Below are positions 17,374 through 24,912 of a stretch of 62,951 nt of DNA, piece by piece (position 1 is the stretch's first letter; the number at the start of each line of letters is the position of its first letter). Both the position numbers and the translations under genes were made by a program. The notes below the pieces were generated by a model. That model was not told the origin of the DNA. It saw nothing but the letters and a program-made list of their open reading frames with translations, and did not search any database. This DNA is from an uncultured Eubacterium sp. (GTDB lineage: Bacteria; Bacillota; Clostridia; Lachnospirales; Lachnospiraceae), in assembly GCA_910584645.1 (NCBI GenBank), contig CAJUAU010000008.1, positions 1-62,951 on the forward strand, in the 5' to 3' direction.

Positions 17374-17408
17374 CAGCTTTATGGAAAATCTACTTTCCCA
17401 TAAAGCTG
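17374..17408 (-). other. Hairpin between the actin-like and adaptor genes
   Basis: CAGCTTTATGG pairs perfectly with CCATAAAGCTG and is extended by GGAAA/TTTCC, giving an approximately 14-bp stem with one bulge. No T-run follows, so it is more likely an mRNA processing or stability element than a terminator. It could set different amounts of the two partition proteins. Confidence 0.5.
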
Positions 17409-17427
17409 ACCAAATACCTTGACAACA

Positions 17428-18342
17428 TCACAGCTTACATTTCTGTCTTGCCAGATACTCATACCCTCTGGCATTTGCCCGGATATCTTCCAGATAATGC
17501 ACATGATTTCCCCGCATCGTTCCATAGCGTTTCATCACCATTGCCCCACCTCCGGCATACACCACAGGCATCATCTCCAAGTCAAATCCCAGCTCTGACA
17601 GCTTTGCCTCAATCCCCTTTGCAAAAGTCATTAGCCCATCCCTGATAACCGCCTTGCAATCCTCCGGTATCATGGCATCCCCATCCACAATCATCTGACG
17701 GATAATGTCCTCGCTTACTTTCTTATTGCAAATCTGGTACACGCTGCTTTTAATCCCTTCCATGCACTGAATCAATGCCTCCGGGATGCTGGTGCTTTCC
17801 CGTTCCACTGGGACATATTTCCGGACATGGATTACATCCACCGTCTTGCTCCCAATATCCACTATCAGACTTTCTGCACCATACATCCGCATCCTGTCCG
17901 CAATCGCAGCGTAACACTGTGGAAATAACAGCACATCTTTAATGCAAATCCGGTAATCTTTGCCACTGTACCGAAAACAAATCTCCCCTTTCCGGTATAG
18001 ATACTCACGAAACTCCTGCTTTTCCTGCCCGAAGCGGCTGAACGGAAGCCCCACCGCCAGAATAACATCCGCACTCTGCCTGTGGTATATATCCAGTTCC
18101 TTTGCCATCCCTGCCAATGTCAGCAGAAAATAACTCTCGTCCTCTGTTTTGGTTTTCATCATGGGAAGCCTGCCCTCGCCAACTTTATAATTTTTTCCAT
18201 TGTAAACAAGGGTATTGTTGGATAGAGTCGCCTCCCCACCAAGCTGTTCCACTCCATTGTCAAAAATGCTATGCGTGCCTTTCATAGTGGAAAACCCATG
18301 ATCCAGTCCGCAAAGTAATAAATTCTTGTCGTTATAAAACAT
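17428..18342 (-). CDS. ParM/StbA-family actin-like partition ATPase
   Basis: A 304-residue actin-fold protein. Phosphate-1-like LLCGLDHGFSTMK lies near the N-terminus, VILAVGLPFSRFG in the middle, phosphate-2 SLIVDIGSKTVDVIHV at about 160, and the adenosine-site PVVYAGGGAMVM near the C-terminus. ParM-type filaments push plasmid copies apart. ATG 18342 is preceded by AAGGAAGGTACTT. It starts 14 nt after the ribbon-helix-helix gene upstream. Finding such a pair on a chromosomally integrated element suggests an extrachromosomal, replicating stage or a plasmid ancestor. Confidence 0.85.
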   Translation of the reverse strand: MFYNDKNLLLCGLDHGFSTMKGTHSIFDNGVEQLGGEATLSNNTLVYNGKNYKVGEGRLPMMKTKTEDESYFLLTLAGMAKELDIYHRQSADVILAVGLPFSRFGQEKQEFREYLYRKGEICFRYSGKDYRICIKDVLLFPQCYAAIADRMRMYGAESLIVDIGSKTVDVIHVRKYVPVERESTSIPEALIQCMEGIKSSVYQICNKKVSEDIIRQMIVDGDAMIPEDCKAVIRDGLMTFAKGIEAKLSELGFDLEMMPVVYAGGGAMVMKRYGTMRGNHVHYLEDIRANARGYEYLARQKCKL

Positions 18343-18356
18343 AAGTACCTTCCTTT

Positions 18357-18725
18357 CTATGGCTGTTTCTTGCCATTCTCCAAACCATCCAGCATTTCCA
18401 GTATCATCCGCAGAGATTCCAATATTTCCACATCCAACTCCTCCGTTCTCTCTACTTCCTGTAAATGCTTATCAATCAGCAACATCTTCCTCTTGATTTC
18501 CTCAAATGTCCGTATATTTCCAAATGTGCTTATCCTCTGGTACATACAGCTTTTAATAAAGAAATCTGCTTTGCCCAGACCAGACAATGCAATCCGGTCA
18601 TCAATAAGCTTCTTTTCCTCCGGTGACACCCTGAAATTCATAATGACACTCCGTTTCCGCTTCTTTGATTTCGGTTTTGGTGTCACATTGGCAATCAGGT
18701 TATCCCTGCGGTAAATCTTTGCCAT
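18357..18725 (-). CDS. Ribbon-helix-helix / MobC-like plasmid mobilisation protein
   Basis: A 122-residue basic protein. KKRKRSVIMNFRVSPEEKKLIDDRIALSGLGKADFFIKSCMY is the ribbon-helix-helix opening typical of plasmid mobilisation relaxosome proteins, followed by a helical acidic tail. ATG 18725 is chosen because AAAGGAGG lies 6 nt upstream; the ATG at 18731 sits on the site itself. The start overlaps the end of the integrase gene by 26 nt, and the stop is 14 nt before the ParM-like gene. It may regulate this operon or assist DNA processing. Confidence 0.7.
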   Translation of the reverse strand: MAKIYRRDNLIANVTPKPKSKKRKRSVIMNFRVSPEEKKLIDDRIALSGLGKADFFIKSCMYQRISTFGNIRTFEEIKRKMLLIDKHLQEVERTEELDVEILESLRMILEMLDGLENGKKQP

Positions 18726-19839
18726 ACACATCCTCCTTTCCCTCTGTCAATCCATCCAGCATATCTCCGTTTCCATGATCCGCATCCAGCCTGTCCGCCA
18801 GCTCTTTCTGCTTAGACGGATAAAGATGGGAATAGGTATAAGTGACAGAAATCCCCTCATGCCCTAACCGTTCCGCTATCTCCACCGGGGTAAAGCCAAG
18901 CGAGATGAGATGGGCAACGTGCGAATGGCGGATGTCATGAATTCTTATTCTCTTCACTCCCGCCTTTTTACATCCCCTGTCCATCTCATGGTGCAGATAA
19001 CTTTTGGAAACATGAAACAGTCTGGTATCTTCCGCAAGACTGTAAAACATCCCAAAATAATCTTCCATCTCGTCACAGAGAAACTTCGGCAAATCTATGA
19101 CACGATTGCTTTTCTCCGTTTTCGGGGAAGTAATCATATCCTCTCCATTGATACGCTGGTAGGATTTGCTGATTGTCAGCTTACGCTTTACAAGGTCAAA
19201 GTCTGATTTTATTAACGACAGGAGTTCGCCTTCCCTAATCCCGGTCCAGTAAAGCACCTGAAACGCATAGTAGGAAATCGGTTTGTCCTTGATCGCATCG
19301 GAAAACTTCTCATACTCTTCCTTTGTCCAGAACAGCATTTCCTTTGCTTTCGCCTTTCCCATCTTTCCCGCCTTGCTGGACGGATTATCCGGCAGACCAT
19401 AAAACCTGTGGGCATGATTGAAAATCGCACTGAGCTGGTTCTGCACCGTCCTCAGGTACGTTGCCGCATATGCTTTGCCATTCCCGTCTCTGGCACACAG
19501 CAATACATTCTGCCACTGGATCACATCCGTAGAATCAATCTCCGCCAGACTTTTATTTTCAAAATAAGGCAGTATCTTGGTTTCAATGATGTGTTTCTTC
19601 GTCATAAACGTATTGAGTTTTATCCTCGGCTTGATATCCTCCAGATAAATCTCCACAAATTTTGCAAAGTTCATCTGGATATCCCTGCTTTTCTTCTGGA
19701 TAAAATCCCTCTCATAATTCAGTGCATCCCGTTTCGTCTCAAAGGTCTGCTTGGTGTGTACCTGCTTTTTCCCCTGCCAGTCCACGAAACGTATATACAC
19801 TTTCCATCCGCTTCCGTCTTTTAATTTACTTACCGACAT
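18700..19839 (-). CDS. Tyrosine recombinase / integrase of the 20-kb element
   Basis: A 379-residue integrase. Arm-binding N-terminus (KLKDGSGWKVYIRFVDWQG), core-binding domain (about 55-150) and catalytic domain with R202 (WTGIREGE), H301/R304 (HDIRH), H327 (LGHEG) and Y336 (TYTYSHL) are all present. ATG 19839 has AAAGGAGGAATTGT just upstream; the frame extends further but without sites. Its sequence differs clearly from the integrase at 279-1463. It is transcribed away from guaA behind the Xis-like gene, from a promoter covered by repressor operators. Confidence 0.93.
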   Translation of the reverse strand: MSVSKLKDGSGWKVYIRFVDWQGKKQVHTKQTFETKRDALNYERDFIQKKSRDIQMNFAKFVEIYLEDIKPRIKLNTFMTKKHIIETKILPYFENKSLAEIDSTDVIQWQNVLLCARDGNGKAYAATYLRTVQNQLSAIFNHAHRFYGLPDNPSSKAGKMGKAKAKEMLFWTKEEYEKFSDAIKDKPISYYAFQVLYWTGIREGELLSLIKSDFDLVKRKLTISKSYQRINGEDMITSPKTEKSNRVIDLPKFLCDEMEDYFGMFYSLAEDTRLFHVSKSYLHHEMDRGCKKAGVKRIRIHDIRHSHVAHLISLGFTPVEIAERLGHEGISVTYTYSHLYPSKQKELADRLDADHGNGDMLDGLTEGKEDVYGKDLPQG

Positions 19840-19912
19840 ACAATTCCTCCTTTCGGGCAGCCCTGTTAAAAGCTGCCACATAAACATAAATGATAGATTC
19901 GGATTACCTCCG

Positions 19913-20104
19913 CTACTCTGCCGTGCCACAGCACTTCTCATAAAACTTCCGGTTGACCTTGCCCGCAAGCACAATGAAATTCGGATTCTCCTGAAGCATC
20001 TTCCGGTTCAGTTCCTGAATCATCTTGTAAGCCTGTGATTTGCTTACGCCCCAGTCCTCGCAGATTTCATCTGCCTGCACATACAGCTTCTTCATTCCTT
20101 TCAT
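19913..20104 (-). CDS. Xis-like small helix-turn-helix protein
   Basis: A 63-residue protein: LYVQADEICEDWGVSKSQAYKMIQELNRKM is a winged-helix/MerR-like recognition helix of the kind found in excisionases and small ICE transcription factors. The start at 20104 has AAGGGGG 10 nt upstream. It lies 73 nt before the integrase gene and shares its promoter, the usual xis-int order. Excision control is inferred from this context. Confidence 0.75.
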   Translation of the reverse strand: MKGMKKLYVQADEICEDWGVSKSQAYKMIQELNRKMLQENPNFIVLAGKVNRKFYEKCCGTAE

Positions 20105-20224
20105 ATGGCATTTACCCCCTTATTCAAAATTCGTGGTTTACGGTTGCCTTTCTGCTCTGTCCGGGTGATATACATATCCAGCCCGCTAATCCTGCCCTGA
20201 AAACCACTATGTATCATTTCGACC

Positions 20225-20312
20225 AGAACTTATTATGGTTCTATTATGTACTGCTATTATATAGAACTTGTTACGGTTCTGTCAAGTGTTTTTCAGAACT
20301 TTTTTTGGTTCT
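20225..20312. promoter_or_regulatory. Three 18-bp palindromic operators
   Basis: AGAACTTATTATGGTTCT (20225-20242), AGAACTTGTTACGGTTCT (20263-20280) and AGAACTTTTTTTGGTTCT (20295-20312) share the palindromic ends AGAAC.../...GTTCT, with centres 38 and 32 bp apart. They lie between the divergent Xis-like and repressor genes. The middle site fills the spacer of the int promoter. The likely binder is the XRE-type protein encoded at 20465. Confidence 0.85.
20256..20285 (-). promoter_or_regulatory. Promoter of the xis-int operon
   Basis: On the minus strand, TTGACA (20280-20285) and TATAAT (20256-20261), both perfect consensus, are separated by 18 nt that are exactly occupied by operator 2. The transcript would start about 20249 and give a leader of about 145 nt. 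Within 20105-20464 I see nothing else except a possible TATGAT box at 20335 for the rightward repressor gene. Confidence 0.85.
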
Positions 20313-20464
20313 TTTCTTTTTCCCCATTCTGTGTTATGATATTGCTAAGGTTAAAAGCACTTATTCAGGCGCTTCTATAACCCCCAACACACATAACTGT
20401 GTTTACAAATAACATAGGGCAGGACAAAAACAGTTTTCGTTCCCTGCCCCGATTGGAGGCAACC

Positions 20465-21010
20465 ATGACACAAGGTGAACGTATCAAATACATCCGCAAC
20501 AGCCGGAAAATGACACAAAAGCAACTGGGGCTGCTTTGCGGCTTTTCAGAAAGTACCGCAGATGTCCGTATCCGCCAGTACGAAAGCAATGCCAAAGCCC
20601 CCAAGCAGGATACTCTGATGCTGATAGCGGAGGCATTGAAAGTTTCCTATATCTCCATCAAAAACTATGACCTCGGTGCAGCTGAGGATGTTCTGGAAAC
20701 ACTGTTCTGGCTGGATACCCAGAACGGCATTGACCTCTTCCCCTTACAGCCGGAATATCCAAAGGATACCTCATGGGAGTACAGGGGCAGCTACAATGAA
20801 CCGGAATCCAAGCACAGCTATCCGCCCTTCGGCATCGTTATGCACTATGGTCTGGTAAACGATTTCCTCGCTGAATGGTCGCTCCGCAAAACAGAGCTGC
20901 AGGAAGGTACAATCACTTTCGACCAGTACAACAACTGGAAATGGAACTGGCCTAATTCCTGTGATGACGACATGGGAAAAGAATACTATGCCGACTGGCG
21001 GAAACTGTAA
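20465..21010 (+). CDS. XRE-family helix-turn-helix regulator
   Basis: A 181-residue protein with an N-terminal cro/C1-type helix-turn-helix (GERIKYIRNSRKMTQKQLGLLCG, then RIRQYESNAKAPKQDTLMLIAEAL; about 1-60). A C-terminal domain rich in Trp/Tyr/Asp (SYPPFGIVMHYGLVNDFLAEW) is of a kind common in Lachnospiraceae element repressors but unknown in function. ATG 20465 follows GGAGGCAACC. It is divergent from xis-int and separated from it by three palindromic operators, so it is the probable repressor of excision and its own expression. Confidence 0.85.
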   Translation: MTQGERIKYIRNSRKMTQKQLGLLCGFSESTADVRIRQYESNAKAPKQDTLMLIAEALKVSYISIKNYDLGAAEDVLETLFWLDTQNGIDLFPLQPEYPKDTSWEYRGSYNEPESKHSYPPFGIVMHYGLVNDFLAEWSLRKTELQEGTITFDQYNNWKWNWPNSCDDDMGKEYYADWRKL

Positions 21011-21099
21011 GCCACAAAATTTGAGCCATTAGCTGCTCCTAAATATCAGCTGCAATAAAAGTCTAAGTTTGGAATCTCTGAAAAAAGAACATCAAAAAA

Positions 21100-21134
21100 A
21101 CAGAAATTCCACAATCCGGAATTTCTGTCTTTTT
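21100..21134 (+). terminator. Intrinsic terminator after the element repressor
   Basis: ACAGAAATTCC-(7 nt)-GGAATTTCTGT is a perfect 11-bp stem followed by CTTTTT. It ends the rightward transcript before guaA, which is convergent. Confidence 0.85.
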
Positions 21135-21164
21135 GATACATGTATTATTTTGAGTACACAAGAT

Positions 21165-21185
21165 TTTGCAAGAAATTTGCAAGAA
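21165..21185. repeat. Tandem TTTGCAAGAA repeat near the guaA end
   Basis: Two copies of TTTGCAAGAA start at 21165 and 21176, an 11-bp period. They mirror the 11-bp-period TAGAAGCA pair at the other end of the element (1658/1669). Possible integrase arm-type sites. Confidence 0.4.
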
Positions 21186-21228
21186 TCAATTTCGTAAAAC
21201 GCCCTATTTTCGGGGCTTTACAGCATTT

Positions 21229-21245
21229 TCCGCTCATTCGAACTC
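21229..21245 (-). other. Candidate attachment site at the 3' end of guaA
   Basis: The last codons and stop of guaA (minus strand GAG TTC GAA TGA) with flanks match the sequence at 1539-1555 at 13 of 17 positions, with TCGAACTC perfect. Several Firmicute elements are known to integrate at the guaA 3' end without destroying the gene, which agrees with guaA being intact here. Confidence 0.5.
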
Positions 21246-22772
21246 TATCGTCCCCGGCGGTTTACTCGTCAGATCATACATTACCCGGTTAACCCCTTTG
21301 ACCTCATTGATGATCCGATTCATCACCTTCTGCAGTACCTCAAAGGGAATCTCCGAGCACTCTGCTGTCATAAAATCCGTCGTATTAACTGCTCTCAATG
21401 CCACCGCATAATCATAGGTTCTCTCGTCACCCATCACCCCTACCGAGCGCATATTGGTAAGGGCTGCAAAATACTGTCCAAGTCCCTCGATTCCAGCATT
21501 GGCGATCTCCTCGCGGTAGATCGCATCGGCGTCCTGGACGATGCGCACTTTCTCTTCGGTAACTTCACCGACGATACGGATCCCCAGGCCTGGGCCAGGG
21601 AATGGCTGGCGGCTCACGAGATATTCCGGAATGCCAAGCTCCCTGCCGGCGTTTCGCACCTCATCCTTGAAAAGAAGACGAAGCGGTTCAATGATCTCCT
21701 TAAAATCCACGCAGTCAGGAAGGCCGCCCACGTTGTGATGGGACTTGATCACCGCTGATTTGCCCAGACCGGACTCGATCACGTCTGGATAGATCGTTCC
21801 CTGCACCAGGAAATCCACGGCGCCGATCTTCTTTGCCTCTTCCTCAAATACGCGGATAAATTCTTCCCCAATGATCTTACGTTTTTCCTCCGGCTCGGTG
21901 ACGCCAGCAAGTTTTTCATAAAAGCGCTGCTGACAGTTCACCCGGATAAAATTCAGGTCATAAGGACCATCTGGACCAAATACTGCCTCAACCTCATCTC
22001 CCTCATTCTTGCGCAAAAGCCCCTGGTCCACAAAGACACAGGTCAGCTGTTTTCCGATGGCCTTGGATAAGAGAACGGCCGCCACAGAAGAATCCACACC
22101 GCCGGATAGGGCGCAAAGTACTTTTCCGCTGCCAACTTTTTCCCGCACTGACTTTATCGTATCCTCCACGAAAGAAGACATTTTCCAGTCGCCGCTGCAG
22201 TTACATACCTTATATACAAAATTGGATAACATTTTCATTCCTTCCTGAGTGTGCATAACCTCCGGATGGAACTGGGTCGCATAGAGTTTCTTTTCCGGCA
22301 GCTCCATTGCCGCCACCGGGCAGACCGGCGTCGTGGCGCTGACAGTAAAACCAGCAGGAGCCTTTGCGATATAATCCGTATGGCTCATCCAGCAGATCGT
22401 GCTCTCGCTGACGTCGCCAAAGAGCAGGGAAGACCTATTCACCTTTACCTCGGTCTTGCCATACTCGCTGACTGGGGCAGTCTCCACTTTTCCACCGAGC
22501 AGGTGGGCCATCAGCTGAGAACCATAGCAGATGCCAAGGATCGGAACACCAAGCTCAAAGATCTCCCTGTCATAACTCGGTGAGTCCTCTCCATATGCAC
22601 TGTTCGGTCCCCCGGTAAAGATGATTCCTTTGGGATTCATTTCCCTGATCTTTTCCAGGCTCAGTGTATGGGGATGCACTTCACAATACACATTGCATTC
22701 CCTGACACGTCTGGCGATCAGCTGATTATACTGTCCACCAAAATCCAACACGATGACAAGTTCCTTTTCCAA
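21234..22772 (-). CDS. guaA: GMP synthase (glutamine-hydrolysing)
   Basis: A 512-residue enzyme converting XMP to GMP. The N-terminal class I amidotransferase shows the nucleophile Cys82 (GICYGSQLMAHLLGG) and the TQFHPEV histidine. The ATP-pyrophosphatase P-loop LSGGVDSSVAAVLL follows at about 220, and the C-terminal dimerisation domain ends MYDLTSKPPGTIEFE. The start is TTG 22772 with AAGGAGGAGACAGCA just upstream. Length and motifs are normal. The 3' end is probably an integration target that reconstitutes the coding sequence. Confidence 0.97.
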   Translation of the reverse strand: MEKELVIVLDFGGQYNQLIARRVRECNVYCEVHPHTLSLEKIREMNPKGIIFTGGPNSAYGEDSPSYDREIFELGVPILGICYGSQLMAHLLGGKVETAPVSEYGKTEVKVNRSSLLFGDVSESTICWMSHTDYIAKAPAGFTVSATTPVCPVAAMELPEKKLYATQFHPEVMHTQEGMKMLSNFVYKVCNCSGDWKMSSFVEDTIKSVREKVGSGKVLCALSGGVDSSVAAVLLSKAIGKQLTCVFVDQGLLRKNEGDEVEAVFGPDGPYDLNFIRVNCQQRFYEKLAGVTEPEEKRKIIGEEFIRVFEEEAKKIGAVDFLVQGTIYPDVIESGLGKSAVIKSHHNVGGLPDCVDFKEIIEPLRLLFKDEVRNAGRELGIPEYLVSRQPFPGPGLGIRIVGEVTEEKVRIVQDADAIYREEIANAGIEGLGQYFAALTNMRSVGVMGDERTYDYAVALRAVNTTDFMTAECSEIPFEVLQKVMNRIINEVKGVNRVMYDLTSKPPGTIEFE

Positions 22773-22799
22773 TGCTGTCTCCTCCTTCTCGTTGTATCA

Positions 22800-22816
22800 G
22801 CCGGACAAAGTCCGGC
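22800..22816 (-). other. Hairpin in the guaA leader
   Basis: GCCGGAC-AAA-GTCCGGC (a perfect 7-bp stem) ends about 14 nt before the ribosome site. No T-run follows. I could not fit a purine riboswitch consensus to this leader. Confidence 0.5.
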
Positions 22817-22888
22817 CAGATAAAAATATTATATATTTTACAATCTACTACACTATTTTATCCTGCATAATTACCGATTTCCAAATTT

Positions 22889-22918
22889 TATATAGCTTTA
22901 TCAATGTATATAGGTCAA
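22889..22918 (-). promoter_or_regulatory. Probable guaA promoter
   Basis: On the minus strand TTGACC (22913-22918), an 18-nt spacer and TATATA (22889-22894) precede guaA by about 115 nt. This is a reasonable sigma-A match. Confidence 0.6.
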
Positions 22919-23104
22919 TGGCGCCAATATGATCCCTGCCTCCCTCACTCGGCATAAATCTTCTGCAAATTATGACGCACAGCCCGCAGAAAGCAGTTTT
23001 CAGATACACCCTAGTATATCAAGAAATCAGAAATTTGGCAAGCACCACCATCTCCAGAACTTATAAACAAAACATATTGTTCTATGATATACCACAACAA
23101 CAAG
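22919..23104. other. Unexplained intergenic stretch upstream of guaA
   Basis: This part of the 478-bp gap between guaA and the next gene has no credible open frame or recognised RNA. It contains a TTCTGC/GCAGAA pair (about 22970-23000) around a GC-rich core and a CACCCTAGTATATCAAG string that looks unlike its AT-rich surroundings. It may be the worn end of a small mobile element or an unknown leader. Confidence 0.3.
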
Positions 23105-23136
23105 CGACAGCGGCCAGGCAAAGCTGACCGCTGTCG
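23105..23136 (-). terminator. Hairpin behind the leucine-rich-repeat gene
   Basis: CGACAGCGG...CCGCTGTCG (a perfect 9-bp stem with a 14-nt loop), about 115 nt behind the stop at 23251. The trailing T-run is weak (CTTGTTGTTG). Confidence 0.5.
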
Positions 23137-23250
23137 TTCTCATGGCATGTTCCATGTTTTCCTTATATTACGCTCCTGCAATCGCGTAAGTTCTCATGTT
23201 TTGTTCTGGCACACCAGCCCAATGGCAGTGTCTGGTATACTTAGTTCCCC

Positions 23251-24813
23251 CTATTTCAGAGTTTTAGCTTTTACTGCCGAATAGGTTCCCCAGACTTTCT
23301 TTCCATTCACCGTTTTGTAAGCACGGATCTTGTAATAGTATTTTACATTACGTGTCGTCTTCTTTATATGAGTCAGCTTAGAGCCAGAAGTGATCGTCTT
23401 GATATTGGAAAATCCACTGGTCTTGGATTTGGAGCGGTAAATGCGGTATCCGCTTGCACCTGCAACTTTATTCCAGGACAGTTTTACTTTGGTGCGGTTA
23501 TATTTTGCCACGGACACAGAACCTGGCTTTGCCGGAACTGGTTTGCCGCCAACCACGCTGGAGTATTCTCCAAAGTAATAATTGCCATCGATCAGACGAT
23601 ATGCACGCACCTTGTAATAATACTGGGTGCCGCATGAAATTCCCGAGTTTGTATAGGTAACTTTTGAATTGGTTGTAACGGATTTAATCTTTGTAAATCC
23701 ACTGGTCTTGGATGTGGAACGATAAATACGGTATCCTGTCGCACCATCCACGCCGCTCCAGGTCAGCTTCACTTTATTGTAGCCTGAGCTGGCAACTGTA
23801 AGTGTGTCAACTTTACCCAGTTTCACAGATTTATCCACAAAATCTGTTTTGTCCACGTTAACTGTTACGGTTACACTCTGAAGAGTGCCCGGAATAACAT
23901 AAGTATAGGTAAAGGATGCCGGTACCCCTGTGATCTTATCCCAAAGAATGGCTCTGCTGGCAGCATTATAAGCACCGCCGTTGGAAATATTTGCCGGAGC
24001 CTCTGCTCCTGTCGGAAGAACTACGCCACAGTCCGCTCCTACTGCCTGGACTTTCAGTGTGATCTCACTTCTGCGGTTTTCCAGAACCTTCAGGTTTTTC
24101 AGGCTGGACACATTCAGTGTCAGAAGGGCATTGCCATCGCAGTACAGACGTTCCAGTGCCACCAGGCCGTCCAGTCCGAGGCTGGTCAGATCATTGTTGC
24201 TGCAGTCCAGTGAAACCAGCTGGTAAAGACCAGCTACATTTAACATCGTCAGCTTGTTGTTGCTGCAGTCCAGCGTCTCCAGGCTGGTCATGCCGGAGAG
24301 AGTCAGAATAGCAAGGTTGTTGTTTCTGCAGCTGATCTCTTTCAGAGCGTTATCTTTACCATAGGTAAACTGAGTCAGGTCATTGTAAGATACATTGATC
24401 TTTTCCAGCTTTGTCAGCTGGGAAATATCCACAAGCTGAAGATTGTTATAGGAAGCATTCAGCTCTGTGATGCCGGTGAAATACTCAATACCTTTGAGAT
24501 TTACGATCTTCTTTCCGCTGATATCAAGTACCCCGGTGATATCACGCAGCTTTTCTGCCATCTCTGCAGTAAACTTATCATCGTCTTTCGCATTTTTTTC
24601 AAAATATGCCTCATTGATAAATTTACGGAAATTATCATCTGGGATCGCTGTTTTAAATGTAGTTCCCTCTGGGATCACCACCGCATCTGTTTCTACCTGT
24701 GCAGGTGTCGGAGCCGGAAGTGCCTCTGCGTTTACAGGTGTTACTGCGATCATCTGAACCATCAGCATGCCGCAGACACCGATACATACTTTCTTTAAAT
24801 GTCTTCTTATCAT
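23251..24813 (-). CDS. Secreted leucine-rich-repeat protein with two fibronectin type III domains
   Basis: A 520-residue exported protein. A Sec signal peptide covers about 1-30 (basic RRHLKKV, hydrophobic core, cut near NAEA). A leucine-rich-repeat block follows (about 90-240) with repeated L..L.CSNN.L..L units. A linker comes next, then two fibronectin-III domains (about 340-430 and 435-520), each with the phrase GYRIYRS.SKTSGF. No anchor or sortase motif is visible. It probably mediates contact with host or dietary polymers; binding target unknown. ATG 24813 has GGGAGGAACAATC upstream; the frame continues upstream without a site. Confidence 0.85.
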   Translation of the reverse strand: MIRRHLKKVCIGVCGMLMVQMIAVTPVNAEALPAPTPAQVETDAVVIPEGTTFKTAIPDDNFRKFINEAYFEKNAKDDDKFTAEMAEKLRDITGVLDISGKKIVNLKGIEYFTGITELNASYNNLQLVDISQLTKLEKINVSYNDLTQFTYGKDNALKEISCRNNNLAILTLSGMTSLETLDCSNNKLTMLNVAGLYQLVSLDCSNNDLTSLGLDGLVALERLYCDGNALLTLNVSSLKNLKVLENRRSEITLKVQAVGADCGVVLPTGAEAPANISNGGAYNAASRAILWDKITGVPASFTYTYVIPGTLQSVTVTVNVDKTDFVDKSVKLGKVDTLTVASSGYNKVKLTWSGVDGATGYRIYRSTSKTSGFTKIKSVTTNSKVTYTNSGISCGTQYYYKVRAYRLIDGNYYFGEYSSVVGGKPVPAKPGSVSVAKYNRTKVKLSWNKVAGASGYRIYRSKSKTSGFSNIKTITSGSKLTHIKKTTRNVKYYYKIRAYKTVNGKKVWGTYSAVKAKTLK

Positions 24814-24912
24814 GATTGTTCCTCCCTGTCTGAGTATTTCTAATTTACAAAACACATTATAAAAAATGATTTTGACAGTTTTTTGACCAAATATTGGCAA
24901 AGATAAGTCATT

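Noticed and set aside
22773..22918. A purine riboswitch in the guaA leader
   Set aside because: The conserved loop sequences of the guanine/adenine aptamer are not present; only a simple hairpin is seen.
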